DNA of 64,000 nt from Bacillota bacterium (GCA_029776205.1 JAKOTQ010000015.1:62001-126000); one strand, 5' to 3'; positions 8,858 through 16,369 are shown, counted from the first letter of the stretch. Numbers and translations are program-made. The notes: a model not told the origin generated them from the sequence alone.

Positions 8858-9661
8858 TTACTTATTTAATACTGCATTCATGCTACCCGACCGAAATCCA
8901 TCCAGGTCCAACGTGACATAGACAAATCCCAACCGGTGCAGCTCCTCGGAGATCAAGCGGCGCTCAGCCCATGCTTTATCCAGTTGGGACTGGCCGATTT
9001 CCACCCGGGCGATGGGAAAATGATCTCTCACTCTGAACTCGGTAAAACCTAACTGGATCAAAAAGCGCTCCGCTTCATCAATCCGTTGTAAAGCTTCAGG
9101 CGTAATGCTTTGTCCGTAAGGAATCCGCGATGCCAGACAAGCATAAGCCGGTTTATCCCAGACCGGCAGTTCCAATTGCCGGGCCAATGCCCGGATCTCC
9201 GCTTTCGTCAACCCTGCTTCCTGCAATGGACTGCGTACTCCCATTTCACAAGCTGCCCGATGTCCCGGCCGGTGATCTCCCAAATCATCTACATTGGCAC
9301 CGTCAAGCACAGCCTCAAAACCGTTTTCCGCCTTTATCCGTAGCAATTCCTTAAACAATGCGGACTTACAATAATAACACCGGTCCGGAGTATTGGCCAC
9401 AAATTGGGCATCTTCAAATTCGTCAGTCTCGATGATCTGATGTTTCATCCCCAGCTGGCGGGCTAAGGTCACCGCTTCATCCAATTGCTGCCGGGGATAA
9501 GTCGGCGAAACCGCAGTCACTGCCAAGGCCCGTTCTCCCAGTACCTGATGGGTAACGAAGGCCAGGAGACTACTGTCCACACCCCCCGAATAAGCGACAA
9601 CCGCTCCGTCTAATCCGCCAAGGATCTCTTTTAACTTGCTCAGTTTAATATCCAATGCCAT
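8858..9661 (-). CDS. larE: LarE-type ATP-dependent sulfur transferase (PP-loop family)
   Basis: A 267-residue protein. The PP-loop SGGVDSS is at residues 25-31, and DGANVDDLGDHRPG and SPLQEAGLTK are typical LarE blocks. LarE adenylates and then thiolates the pyridine-dicarboxylate precursor of the nickel-pincer cofactor of lactate racemase. Cys175 in YACLASRIPYG aligns with the sacrificial Cys176 of Lactobacillus plantarum LarE. A CYYC pair at 95-98 gives three cysteines in all, the pattern reported for homologues that hold an iron-sulfur cluster and deliver sulfur repeatedly. larB and larC are not in the window, so the product could be another thiolated compound. Confidence 0.88.
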   Translation of the reverse strand: MALDIKLSKLKEILGGLDGAVVAYSGGVDSSLLAFVTHQVLGERALAVTAVSPTYPRQQLDEAVTLARQLGMKHQIIETDEFEDAQFVANTPDRCYYCKSALFKELLRIKAENGFEAVLDGANVDDLGDHRPGHRAACEMGVRSPLQEAGLTKAEIRALARQLELPVWDKPAYACLASRIPYGQSITPEALQRIDEAERFLIQLGFTEFRVRDHFPIARVEIGQSQLDKAWAERRLISEELHRLGFVYVTLDLDGFRSGSMNAVLNK

Positions 9662-9745
9662 GATACCCAGTTCTCCTTCGATCTAAGGTTTCAAACTCCT
9701 ATCATAATATCTTCTAAATTATACCACATCAACTATTTTAGGCAA

Positions 9746-10210
9746 TTACCGTTTCCACCGTACAAAGTACTTTGCATTCTGCTCAAGAAAAGCCTTGGAA
9801 ATAGTAATCACTTTCCCGTCATCCGTCTTATCCTCTTCCCCAATCGGAATCGGGTTACAGCCAAATCGCACCTTTTCAAGCTGATCAATTTTGAACCGGT
9901 TACCACAGTTATTACAGACGAGCTCATTCCCTTGCTGTGTATAAAAACCTCGACCAGAATCAAAGCAAACCTGGCAAGTATTGAGCGCCGTTCGAATAGT
10001 ACCGTCCGACGCTTTCACCGCAATGACCTCCATATTGATCTTCCCTGCCTTATAGGGATAGAACTTTGCTTTTGAAGTAACCTGGCTCTTGATTATTTTA
10101 ATGCCCCATGTTTCCTTGGCCCGAATCTCATCATTGCTCCAAAAGCTCCCTAAACCAATTAACACTGCTAAAGCCATCACCACCAACCCGGTTTTCTGAA
10201 ATCCTCTCAT
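9746..10210 (-). CDS. DUF2318-like membrane-anchored cysteine-rich protein
   Basis: A 154-residue protein. One N-terminal hydrophobic helix (GLVVMALAVLIGLGSFW) acts as signal or anchor. The extracellular domain then has CQVC (about 95), CNNCGNRF (about 115) and CNPIPI (about 132). This CxxC-CxxC-CNP arrangement is that of DUF2318, thought to bind an iron-sulfur cluster or metal and often linked to iron or metal transporters. ATG 10210 follows GGAGGGATAGT, so it is preferred over the upstream start at 10252. No transporter gene lies next to it. Confidence 0.72.
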   Translation of the reverse strand: MRGFQKTGLVVMALAVLIGLGSFWSNDEIRAKETWGIKIIKSQVTSKAKFYPYKAGKINMEVIAVKASDGTIRTALNTCQVCFDSGRGFYTQQGNELVCNNCGNRFKIDQLEKVRFGCNPIPIGEEDKTDDGKVITISKAFLEQNAKYFVRWKR

Positions 10211-10508
10211 ACTATCCCTCCTACTCGGATACATGAACCTAATTACTACCAATTTACCGTGAAATTATGAAGATTATATGAAATTCTTTAGCTTAATTTT
10301 GAGAAAACGTAGTGCCTTTTGAATTTGGACAAATTTCATAGGTTCATTAAAAACTCGTTATGCTTCTCTTTATTGATCTCACTCATGCAGCCATGATCTT
10401 CAGCATAATTGACCTGGAAACCGGAGCCACCGCTTTTTAGGCAAGATGAATTCTCCACGAGTTAAACCCCGGATTAAGGAAAGACTAATCCCGGAGGTGA
10501 CAATAACG
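10211..10508. other. Intergenic stretch with nothing recognised
   Basis: About 300 AT-rich bases separate the DUF2318 gene (leftward) and the small gene at 10509 (rightward). It must hold both promoters, but I found no convincing -35/-10 pair, hairpin or repeat. Confidence 0.5.
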
Positions 10509-10700
10509 ATGGGAACCAAAGAGAACAGTTCCAGGGATAACTCAAAGAAGACCTCTTCCATAATGGCTGAGTTCCAGGCCAAACTTTATGAAAGCACCAT
10601 CGAGGCAACCCGGGACTTCAGTGTTATTTACCGCGAAGATCAAAAAAAAGAGGCCTCTGGCCAAAACCCGGAGACCGAAAACTATCAAGAAACCCGCTAA
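10509..10700 (+). CDS. Hypothetical small hydrophilic protein, 63 residues
   Basis: ATG 10509 lies 9 bases after a clean GGAGGTG (10493-10499), and the frame ends next to a terminator, both arguing for a real gene. The product is highly charged and polar (KENSSRDNSKK start, EDQKKEASGQNPE near the end) with a short central amphipathic segment (MAEFQAKLYESTIEATRDF). It has no cysteine, signal peptide or membrane segment. It converges on the spoVA cluster. I do not recognise a family; it lacks the SASP germination motif. The in-frame ATG at 10446 has no ribosome site. Confidence 0.6.
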   Translation: MGTKENSSRDNSKKTSSIMAEFQAKLYESTIEATRDFSVIYREDQKKEASGQNPETENYQETR

Positions 10701-10723
10701 AAAAGGACCCTTCGGTCCTTTTT
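10699..10723. terminator. Bidirectional terminator between the small gene and the spoVA cluster
   Basis: AAAAAGGACC, loop CTTC, GGTCCTTTTT: a symmetrical hairpin with A-run and T-run that works on either strand. The stop codons of both converging genes touch its flanks. Confidence 0.92.
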
Positions 10724-10949
10724 AATTCGATTGATTGCTTTGATTTTGATGATTCGAGAGAAAATCCAAACGCATCTGCAGCTGTTCTACATGGCGCTGC
10801 ATATCCTCAGCCATACTTTGAAACATTTGTTGGACAGCCTGATCCTGCCCATGGGTGGCAAACATCTGATAATCTCCCAATAAATCTTGGGCTTTAGCCG
10901 AAGCCTGTTTTAATGCTGCTTGTACATTTTCTTCTGCCATCCTCATCAT
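10722..10949 (-). CDS. Small helical protein of the spoVA cluster (possibly DUF1657-like)
   Basis: A 75-residue, all-helical looking, glutamine-rich protein with THGQDQAVQQMFQSMAEDM in the middle and a QNQSNQSN tail. Its length and the QDQ-x4-MF pattern recall DUF1657 proteins, which accompany spoVAC-spoVAD-spoVAE in mobile spoVA operons of Bacillus and Clostridia. Its start overlaps the spoVAE stop (TAATG), so it belongs to the same operon. Family assignment is tentative. An alternative start at 10940 would remove three residues. Confidence 0.7.
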   Translation of the reverse strand: MMRMAEENVQAALKQASAKAQDLLGDYQMFATHGQDQAVQQMFQSMAEDMQRHVEQLQMRLDFLSNHQNQSNQSN

Positions 10950-11299
10950 TACCCTTTCGGATTAAAAATGATCGCAACTAAAAACGCAAAAACAATCGCT
11001 GCTGTAATACCGGTACTGGTTAACTCGAACATCCCGGTTAAAACCCCCAGAACCCCTTTGGAAGCCGCCTCGCTGATCGCCCCTTTTGCTAAAGCATTCC
11101 CAAAACTTAAAATCGGCATACTTGCTCCGGCCCCGGCAAATTTGATTAACCGTTCATAAAGACCGAAACCTCCCAAAATACCGCCTATAACCACCATGCC
11201 CGTAAGAATATGCCCCATCGTAAATTTGGTAGTGTCATAAATGATTTGGCCAATCAGGCAAATCAATCCGCCGACCAAAAACGCTTTCAGATACATCAT
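10949..11299 (-). CDS. spoVAE: Stage V sporulation protein AE (SpoVAEb type)
   Basis: A 116-residue membrane protein with about four hydrophobic segments (FLVGGLICLIGQIIYD, HILTGMVVIGGILGGFG, MPILSFGNALAKGA, ITAAIVFAFLVAIIF). It matches SpoVAEb, a subunit of the inner spore membrane channel that moves dipicolinic acid. ATG 11299 lies six bases after GAGGTG; the GTG at 11308 overlapping the spoVAD stop is less well placed. It resembles SpoVAC in its FAGAGASMPILSFGN segment, as expected for these paralogues. Confidence 0.92.
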   Translation of the reverse strand: MMYLKAFLVGGLICLIGQIIYDTTKFTMGHILTGMVVIGGILGGFGLYERLIKFAGAGASMPILSFGNALAKGAISEAASKGVLGVLTGMFELTSTGITAAIVFAFLVAIIFNPKG

Positions 11300-11304
11300 C
11301 GGTT

Positions 11305-12324
11305 TCACCTCATTTCCAGACTGACGGCATGAGCAATACAGGGAATATTCTCCCCCTGCATACTCGAAGTCGGGCTAAGAAGAGCACCAGTGGCTACGAA
11401 TAATACCCGGCGAAGTTCCCGGCGGCACAAACGTTTATAAATGTTGCTATAGGCAATCACTGCCGAACAGGCACAGCCGCTGCCGCCGGCTTGAATTTGC
11501 TCCGGCCGGGGTATCCCGTCATAAATTAATACGCCGCAATCCTGGTAATTCGAAGAAATGTCAAAACCGCCGGTTTCAGTGACCCATTTTACCGTTAACT
11601 CATAACCGACCGCCCCCAAATCACCAGTGAGAATCAAATCATAGTCTTTCGGAGTCCGTCCGGTATCGGCAAAATGTTGAATAATAGTCGAGGCTGCTGC
11701 TGGCGCCATCGCCGCTCCCATATTGAGCGGATCTTTGCAACCCATATCAACCACTTCACCGACTGTAGCATGAGTAATCACCGGACCTTCTCCACTGACC
11801 GAGATGATCGCTGCCCCGGCTCCGGTCACAGTCCGCTGGGCAAAAGGTTTCCGCTTGATACCGTATTCCGTCGGATAACGATATTGGCGCTCCGCTGAAT
11901 CAAAATGACTGGATGCAGCCGTCATCACCAGATTGCAAAACCCGCCGTCGATCAACACCGAACCCATGATCAACCCTTCTACTGCCGTCGAACAGGCACC
12001 ATAAATTCCAAAAAAGGGTATCCCCAAGTCTAATGCCGAAAATTCGGCCGTGATCATCTGATTGAGCAAATCCCCTGCCAAAAAATATTCAATATGCTCC
12101 GGAGGAGTTTGGATCTTCTGCATCGCCTGATAGCAGGCTGCCAACATCATTTTACGCTCTGCCTTTTCAAAACTGCTTTCCCCGGCTAACGCTTCATCAA
12201 AAATGTGATCAAAATCATCTTTAAACCGGCTGTCCCGTTCAAAAGGCCCCACCACGGTTCCGGTACTGATAATTACCGGAGGATTGGCAAAATAAAATGA
12301 ATGTTTTCCTAGCTTCTTGGTCAA
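11305..12324 (-). CDS. spoVAD: Stage V sporulation protein AD
   Basis: A 339-residue thiolase-fold protein that binds dipicolinic acid for uptake into the forespore. Typical blocks are FLAGDLLNQMITAEF, YGACSTAVEGL, AERQYRYPTEYG, GAAMAPAAASTI, LILTGDLGAVG, AGGSGCACSA and ATGALLSPTS. I place the start at TTG 12324 (TKKLGKHSFYF), 4 bases after AGAGGGAGA; this gives the usual family length. The upstream in-frame ATG at 12357 has no ribosome site and lies in repeat-like sequence (TACTGTGAACTATGTA). Confidence 0.94.
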   Translation of the reverse strand: MTKKLGKHSFYFANPPVIISTGTVVGPFERDSRFKDDFDHIFDEALAGESSFEKAERKMMLAACYQAMQKIQTPPEHIEYFLAGDLLNQMITAEFSALDLGIPFFGIYGACSTAVEGLIMGSVLIDGGFCNLVMTAASSHFDSAERQYRYPTEYGIKRKPFAQRTVTGAGAAIISVSGEGPVITHATVGEVVDMGCKDPLNMGAAMAPAAASTIIQHFADTGRTPKDYDLILTGDLGAVGYELTVKWVTETGGFDISSNYQDCGVLIYDGIPRPEQIQAGGSGCACSAVIAYSNIYKRLCRRELRRVLFVATGALLSPTSSMQGENIPCIAHAVSLEMR

Positions 12325-12351
12325 CAGATCTCCCTCTTTTAACAGTTCATA

Positions 12352-12535
12352 ATACATAGTTCACAGTATTCAGGAATTAGGAAACAGGAGGCAGGAGATA
12401 GTTGATGGACAGCTATCCAGTTTCAAGTTCCCAGCCCCGGATTTGCCAATTACGTGGACACTACATCTAAATCTACAGTTTTCGGTGCGTAGTTCCCGCA
12501 ACTGACTACTGACTGCTGACTACTGAAAGATCGCA
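12352..12535. repeat. Degenerate low-complexity repeat between spoVAC and spoVAD
   Basis: Plus-strand GGAAACAGGAGGCAGGAGATAG (12380-12401) and the tandem ACTGACTACTGACTGCTGACTACTG (about 12500-12525) flank less ordered sequence; on the minus strand TACTGTGAACTATGTA ends it. The same words recur at about 16370-16535, 31998-32056 and 44100-44360. The tandem part supplies the TAG stop codon of spoVAC. Confidence 0.7.
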
Positions 12536-12978
12536 TGAATCAGTCCCACAAAAAAGGCAGTGACAACACCATAGGTGATGACCGAACCGGCAAGCATAAA
12601 CATTTTGCTCCCAATCCCCTGAACTAATCCTTCCTTCTTGAATTCCAAAGCTGCCGAAACCATGGAATTGGCAAACCCGGTTACAGGTACAGCCAGTCCG
12701 GCGCCGGCATAAACGGCCAGTTTGTCAAAGTATCCAAGCCCGGTCAGTAAGGCCCCAATAAAGATCACGGTGGCAACTGCCGGATTACCGGCTTCTTCCG
12801 GAGATAGGTGCATCACAACCGTGTAAAAATCGATTAAGGCTTGGCCAACGATGCAGACGATACCTCCGCTCAAGAAAGCTTGCCATGCATTTTTAGCTAC
12901 ATTCGGTTTGGGATTGGTTTTTTGGACCAGCTTCTGATACTTTTGTTGAGTGCTGTTCAGTTTTGATTGTTTCCCCAT
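12520..12978 (-). CDS. spoVAC: Stage V sporulation protein AC
   Basis: A 152-residue membrane protein with a polar N-terminal 35 residues, then AFLSGGIVCIVGQALIDFY, VIFIGALLTGLGYFDK, AGAGLAVPVTGFANSM and a final hydrophobic helix. These are SpoVAC hallmarks; SpoVAC acts as a mechanosensitive-type channel component for dipicolinate. ATG 12978 sits 7 bases after AAGGGGA. It is the first gene of the leftward spoVA operon. The last codons run into a tandem repeat, with the stop TAG inside CAGTAGTCAG. Confidence 0.93.
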   Translation of the reverse strand: MGKQSKLNSTQQKYQKLVQKTNPKPNVAKNAWQAFLSGGIVCIVGQALIDFYTVVMHLSPEEAGNPAVATVIFIGALLTGLGYFDKLAVYAGAGLAVPVTGFANSMVSAALEFKKEGLVQGIGSKMFMLAGSVITYGVVTAFFVGLIHAIFQ

Positions 12979-13010
12979 CACACAATCCCCTTGTTAAAAA
13001 GTTAATTGCC

Positions 13011-13189
13011 TGTGGATAACTATGTGGAAACTCTGGATAACTCCCGTATTTTAAAGGGTTCTTGTGTAAAACTCAAGCTAAATGCTAAATTCCACAAACA
13101 CTCGTCTTGCCGCCAATTTCGATGATTAAGACTTTTTACATTTTCAATTTTCCCCAAGCAATTTATGTTCACTTAACAGATTATCCCCA
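13011..13189. other. Cluster of DnaA-box-like nonamers upstream of spoVAC
   Basis: The 330-base gap 12982-13313 holds TGTGGATAA (13011-13019, an exact DnaA box on the minus strand), near matches TGTGGAAAC (13023-13031) and TCTGGATAA (13032-13040), and TTATCCCCA (13181-13189), in AT-rich surroundings. No dnaA, dnaN or rpmH lies nearby, so this is not the usual oriC context. Chance or a DnaA-titration site are both possible. Confidence 0.4.
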
Positions 13190-13249
13190 AAATTCCAACA
13201 ATCCATTACTGTTTTCTGTGAAAAACTAGCCGAGATATGAGTTTAACTC

Positions 13250-13290
13250 TAAAAAAATGAGCCGTCTCGCACAAAAAAGCAAAACGACTC
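13250..13290 (-). terminator. Intrinsic terminator of the CNNM/CorC-type gene
   Basis: On the minus strand GAGTCGTTTTGC pairs with GCGAGACGGCTC over 12 positions (some G-U pairs) around a TTTTTTGT loop and is followed by ATTTTTTTAG. It lies about 25 bases after the stop codon of the gene at 13314. Confidence 0.87.
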
Positions 13291-13313
13291 TCACTTCTTC
13301 AATTGACCATTCT

Positions 13314-14627
13314 TTATGCTTTACACGCCTTAACCTTCTTGATCCGGCGCTCTTCAACTTCCTCGACCTTGAAAACAACCTTCGGTAACTCAATCACCGG
13401 CTGTTCCCCTTCCTCGGGTATCCGGCCCAATTCCCCGATAAGGAATCCACCTAAAGTGTCAAAATCTTCCGTTGGCAGATCGAGATTGAGTATTTTATTG
13501 ACTTCGTCTAAGCTGATGCATCCTTCCATCAGGAACGTGTTTTCATCCAACTTTTCATATTCGGCCACTTCTTCATCATGTTCATCGAAGATATTGCCGA
13601 CGATCTCTTCCAACAAATCTTCAATGGTAACGATTCCCGCAGTCCCGCCATACTCGTCCACAATGATAGCCATATGCGTCTTCTGGCGCTGCAACTCCCG
13701 GAGGAGCTCATTATTCTTTTTAGAAGCCGGGACAAAATAGGGTTTACGCATAATATCGGCCAATTTAATTTCATTGATCTTCCCGCCTTTAAGATACGGA
13801 AGCAAATCCTGAATATGCAAAATCCCCACAATATTGTCAATGGTCTCTTCATAAACCGGAAGTCTGGAAAATCGCTCCGAAATCGCCGTTTCCACGATCT
13901 CTTCCGGGGTCGCATCAATCGGAAGGGAAACCAGGTCTGTACGATGAGTCATGATCTCCGAAACCATAGTGTCATCCAGCTCAAAAATATTGTCGATCAT
14001 CTCTTTCTCAGTGGTTAAGATGACCCCTTTTTCCTGTCCCACATCGACCATCAACCGGATCTCTTCTTCCGTAATCTTCTCATCTTCGGTATTGGGATTA
14101 ATCCCAAAGCACCGGATAATCACGTTGGTCGACAAACTTAACAGTCTCACAAAGGGACTGGCGATTTTATTAATAAGGCTCAATAAACTAATAGCCGATC
14201 GGGAAATCGGTTCCGGATACTGCATAGCAATGCGTTTGGGAACCAATTCTCCCAAGACTAATGAAAAATAGGACAACAAGATCGTGATGATAATGACCGA
14301 AATCACATTGAGCACCGCCGGCTTGAGCGGAACTCCGAGCTCAACTAGCATCCTGGTCATCTCATCGGCAAAACTTTGAGAAGCCACGGCACTAGCCATC
14401 AATCCCGACAATGTAACTCCGACCTGAATCGTAGCCAAAAATCGGCTGGGTTCGCTGATCAGGTTGTACAACAACCGGGCTTTCTTATCGCCTTCCTCCG
14501 CCTTACGGCGTACCTTTTGGTCATTCAATGAAATAATGGCAATCTCAGACGCTGCGAAGAACGCATTCACTAGAATTAAGAAGAATAAGAAAAAGGCCTG
14601 AACTAACATACTACCGTCCGAATCCAT
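13314..14627 (-). CDS. CNNM/CorC-HlyC family membrane transporter (DUF21-CBS-CorC)
   Basis: A 437-residue protein. Residues 1-200 form the DUF21 membrane domain (FFAASEIAIISLND, LVLGELVPKRIAMQYPE); the CBS pair follows (IMTHRTDLVSLP to KNNELLRELQRQKTHMAIIVDEYGGTAGIVT), then the C-terminal CorC_HlyC domain (ENTFLMEGCISLDEVN). Relatives export or balance magnesium or cobalt. ATG 14627 gives better spacing from AAAGGA than GTG 14633. The gene has a strong promoter 145 bases upstream and a full terminator hairpin right before its ribosome site, so it is probably controlled by attenuation. Confidence 0.92.
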   Translation of the reverse strand: MDSDGSMLVQAFFLFFLILVNAFFAASEIAIISLNDQKVRRKAEEGDKKARLLYNLISEPSRFLATIQVGVTLSGLMASAVASQSFADEMTRMLVELGVPLKPAVLNVISVIIITILLSYFSLVLGELVPKRIAMQYPEPISRSAISLLSLINKIASPFVRLLSLSTNVIIRCFGINPNTEDEKITEEEIRLMVDVGQEKGVILTTEKEMIDNIFELDDTMVSEIMTHRTDLVSLPIDATPEEIVETAISERFSRLPVYEETIDNIVGILHIQDLLPYLKGGKINEIKLADIMRKPYFVPASKKNNELLRELQRQKTHMAIIVDEYGGTAGIVTIEDLLEEIVGNIFDEHDEEVAEYEKLDENTFLMEGCISLDEVNKILNLDLPTEDFDTLGGFLIGELGRIPEEGEQPVIELPKVVFKVEEVEERRIKKVKACKA

Positions 14628-14643
14628 CGTCACCCGTTCCTTT

Positions 14644-14766
14644 CAAAAAAATAAAAGACTTTAAACAGTCCACAAAGGACTGTTAAAGTCTTCCGTTTCA
14701 GATTGCTTTATATGAGTTAAACTCGGTAGGTCATCCATTTCCATTCACCAGATAAACTAATACTGA
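14644..14766 (-). promoter_or_regulatory. Candidate regulatory leader with intrinsic terminator before the CorC-type gene
   Basis: The leader is about 135 bases from the predicted start near 14766. Its last part is a 16-bp hairpin (plus positions 14655-14692, one bulged A) followed by TTTTATTTTTTTG, and the AAAGGA ribosome site comes directly after the T-run. No gene lies between promoter and terminator, so transcription must be able to pass it conditionally. The upstream part has a small hairpin (GAGTTTAACTC) and a GGTGAATGG-ATGACC segment. I do not recognise a known riboswitch; it does not match the M-box as I know it. Confidence 0.6.
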
Positions 14767-14771
14767 AATCA

Positions 14772-14800
14772 ATAATATCCGATCTAGCATCTTTTGTCAA
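14772..14800 (-). promoter_or_regulatory. Strong sigma-A promoter for the CorC-type gene
   Basis: On the minus strand, consensus TTGACA (14795-14800) and TATTAT (14772-14777) are exactly 17 bases apart. It lies about 145 bases upstream of the start codon with no gene between. Confidence 0.8.
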
Positions 14801-14898
14801 GAAGCCCTGCATACGCTCCCATCCCGAACCATCATTTCCCAAAAGTATGATATTTCATAGACTATCCACGATAACAGAGTTCTATACCCTTGCAATAA

Positions 14899-15801
14899 TT
14901 AATGCCTTCGGTTGACCAAATAGACTGCAGCCATAGCGAGTACGCCTCCCAACAGGGTTGACACCTTGGGAACTTCATGAAGCAGCTGCCAACTGACAAA
15001 AACCGCAAAGACCGGAACCAGGTACATAAAAACGCTGGTTGGCCCCGCTCCCAACTTTCTGGAGCCCAGGAAAAAAATAGAGTTAGCAAAGGTCGTAGAA
15101 AAAACTGCGAGATAAAAGATATTCCACCAAAATACCGGCGGGTATTGAAAGACCTCTATAACCGGATAACGTAAGGCCAACCCCAAATCCAGTACGGACG
15201 CAAAACCATATAGGTAAAAACTGTACACAAAAGTGGAGACCTCTTTTCCCTGCGCCTTCTGGCTGGTTACCGTCAAAGCCGCCCAAACCAGAGCGCCCAG
15301 CAAGAAAAGAAGATTCCCGCTTTTAACCAAGTCACCGGCATCCAAATGTCCAAGGTCCAGAATAATGGCTCCTCCGGCCAAACCTAGCAACAGTCCGAGG
15401 ATTTCCTTCTTTCCAACTTTTCGACCAAACAGGAGTGCCGAGAGTAAAAAGGTGAACATGGGGCTTAAGGTCGTTACTAACAGGCTTCCTACTCCGGCAG
15501 CTCCATAACGAAGGCCTGCAAAAAACACTTCGTTATAGCCGACTAGAAAAACTGCCGAAAGAAAGATCAGGCCCAACGCCTTCAAACTCACGCGTAAACT
15601 CTCTTTGGTCCACAGAATAATCGGAATAAACGAAATAAACGTCACAAAAAACCGCCAAAAGACCAACACCTCTGCAGCAGCCATTCCGGCAATAATCTTC
15701 GCCGATGTCCAACTGGCTCCCCAGGCTGCCATCGCCACGCTCATCATCACAGCAAATCCAATATGTGCCCCGCTATCCGCCTGCTTCGTCTTAATAATCA
15801 T
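14899..15801 (-). CDS. DMT-superfamily transporter (EamA domains)
   Basis: A 300-residue protein with ten hydrophobic segments arranged as two EamA repeats; ASWTSAKIIAGM and RFFVTFISFIPIIL in the first half, GALVWAALTVTSQKAQG starting the second, and the late FLGSRKLGAGPTSVFMYLVPVFAV motif typical of this group. Such proteins export amino acids, nucleobases or other metabolites; substrate unknown. GGAGGTAG precedes the ATG. No operon partner is visible. Confidence 0.9.
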   Translation of the reverse strand: MIIKTKQADSGAHIGFAVMMSVAMAAWGASWTSAKIIAGMAAAEVLVFWRFFVTFISFIPIILWTKESLRVSLKALGLIFLSAVFLVGYNEVFFAGLRYGAAGVGSLLVTTLSPMFTFLLSALLFGRKVGKKEILGLLLGLAGGAIILDLGHLDAGDLVKSGNLLFLLGALVWAALTVTSQKAQGKEVSTFVYSFYLYGFASVLDLGLALRYPVIEVFQYPPVFWWNIFYLAVFSTTFANSIFFLGSRKLGAGPTSVFMYLVPVFAVFVSWQLLHEVPKVSTLLGGVLAMAAVYLVNRRH

Positions 15802-15975
15802 CCACTACCTCCGCCCCAGGACCTGTCTTGTGTTTTTAAGATACAGTATAAATCATTATAGCAATAAATGGAATATCGACAATAATGAAACTCCGATCCG
15901 CTCATCATGACAAGTATTTGTAGTAATTTGGTTGTAAATTGGTCGCAAACAGTTGAAAAATACTTAATTTAAGCA

Positions 15976-16010
15976 GCAAAAAAGGCCTCGCGAAGGTCTC
16001 GCAAAGCCTT
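15976..16010 (-). terminator. Terminator of the tRNA operon
   Basis: On the minus strand AAGGCTTTGCG pairs with CGCGAGGCCTT over 11 positions (G-U pairs included), with a seven-base loop and a TTTTTTG tail. It lies 12 bases after the 3' end of tRNA-Lys. Confidence 0.88.
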
Positions 16011-16021
16011 GTCATTTCAAA

Positions 16022-16097
<76 letters not shown>

Positions 16098-16176
16098 ATA
16101 TGATCACGTTACTTAACTATTGGGAAATTTATAAAGTACTCACCTATTTTTTAATAGGAAAATAAATAAAAAACAC

Positions 16177-16253
16177 TGGTGGCGGTGACTGGGATCGAAC
16201 CAGTGACACTGCGGGTATGAACCGCATGCTCGTACCAACTGAGCTACACCGCC
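16177..16253 (-). tRNA. tRNA-Met (anticodon CAT, elongator type)
   Basis: A 77-base cloverleaf on the minus strand: acceptor GGCGGTG paired with CACCGCC, anticodon arm TGCGG-TTCATAC-CCGCA, T-arm GGTTCGATCC and encoded CCA. The paired G1-C72 and the lack of three GC pairs in the anticodon stem exclude an initiator tRNA. A CAT anticodon could also be tRNA-Ile2 with lysidine, but the body resembles clostridial elongator tRNA-Met. Confidence 0.94.
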
Positions 16254-16271
16254 ATCAATAACGCATTAGTA

Positions 16272-16300
16272 ATTATAATATAAACCTCGATTCAAATCAA
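16272..16300 (-). promoter_or_regulatory. tRNA operon promoter
   Basis: TTGATT (16295-16300) and consensus TATAAT (16272-16277) on the minus strand are 17 bases apart, ending about 19 bases before tRNA-Met. Together with the terminator at 15976 this defines a two-tRNA transcription unit. Confidence 0.78.
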
Positions 16301-16369
16301 TAGGTAATTTTCATTCTTCGAAAGAAAAGTCGTGGTAAAGATGGAAAAGGTATTGGTTCGAGGTTCTGG

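Noticed and set aside
13011-13189. Chromosomal origin oriC
   Set aside because: Only one exact DnaA box and no dnaA, dnaN, rpmH or gyrase genes nearby; kept only as a DnaA-box-like cluster.
14644-14766. M-box magnesium riboswitch
   Set aside because: The leader is too short and lacks the conserved M-box core blocks that I know, so it is left unassigned.
16177-16253. Initiator tRNA-fMet
   Set aside because: The acceptor begins with a G1-C72 pair and the anticodon stem lacks the three consecutive GC pairs of initiators.
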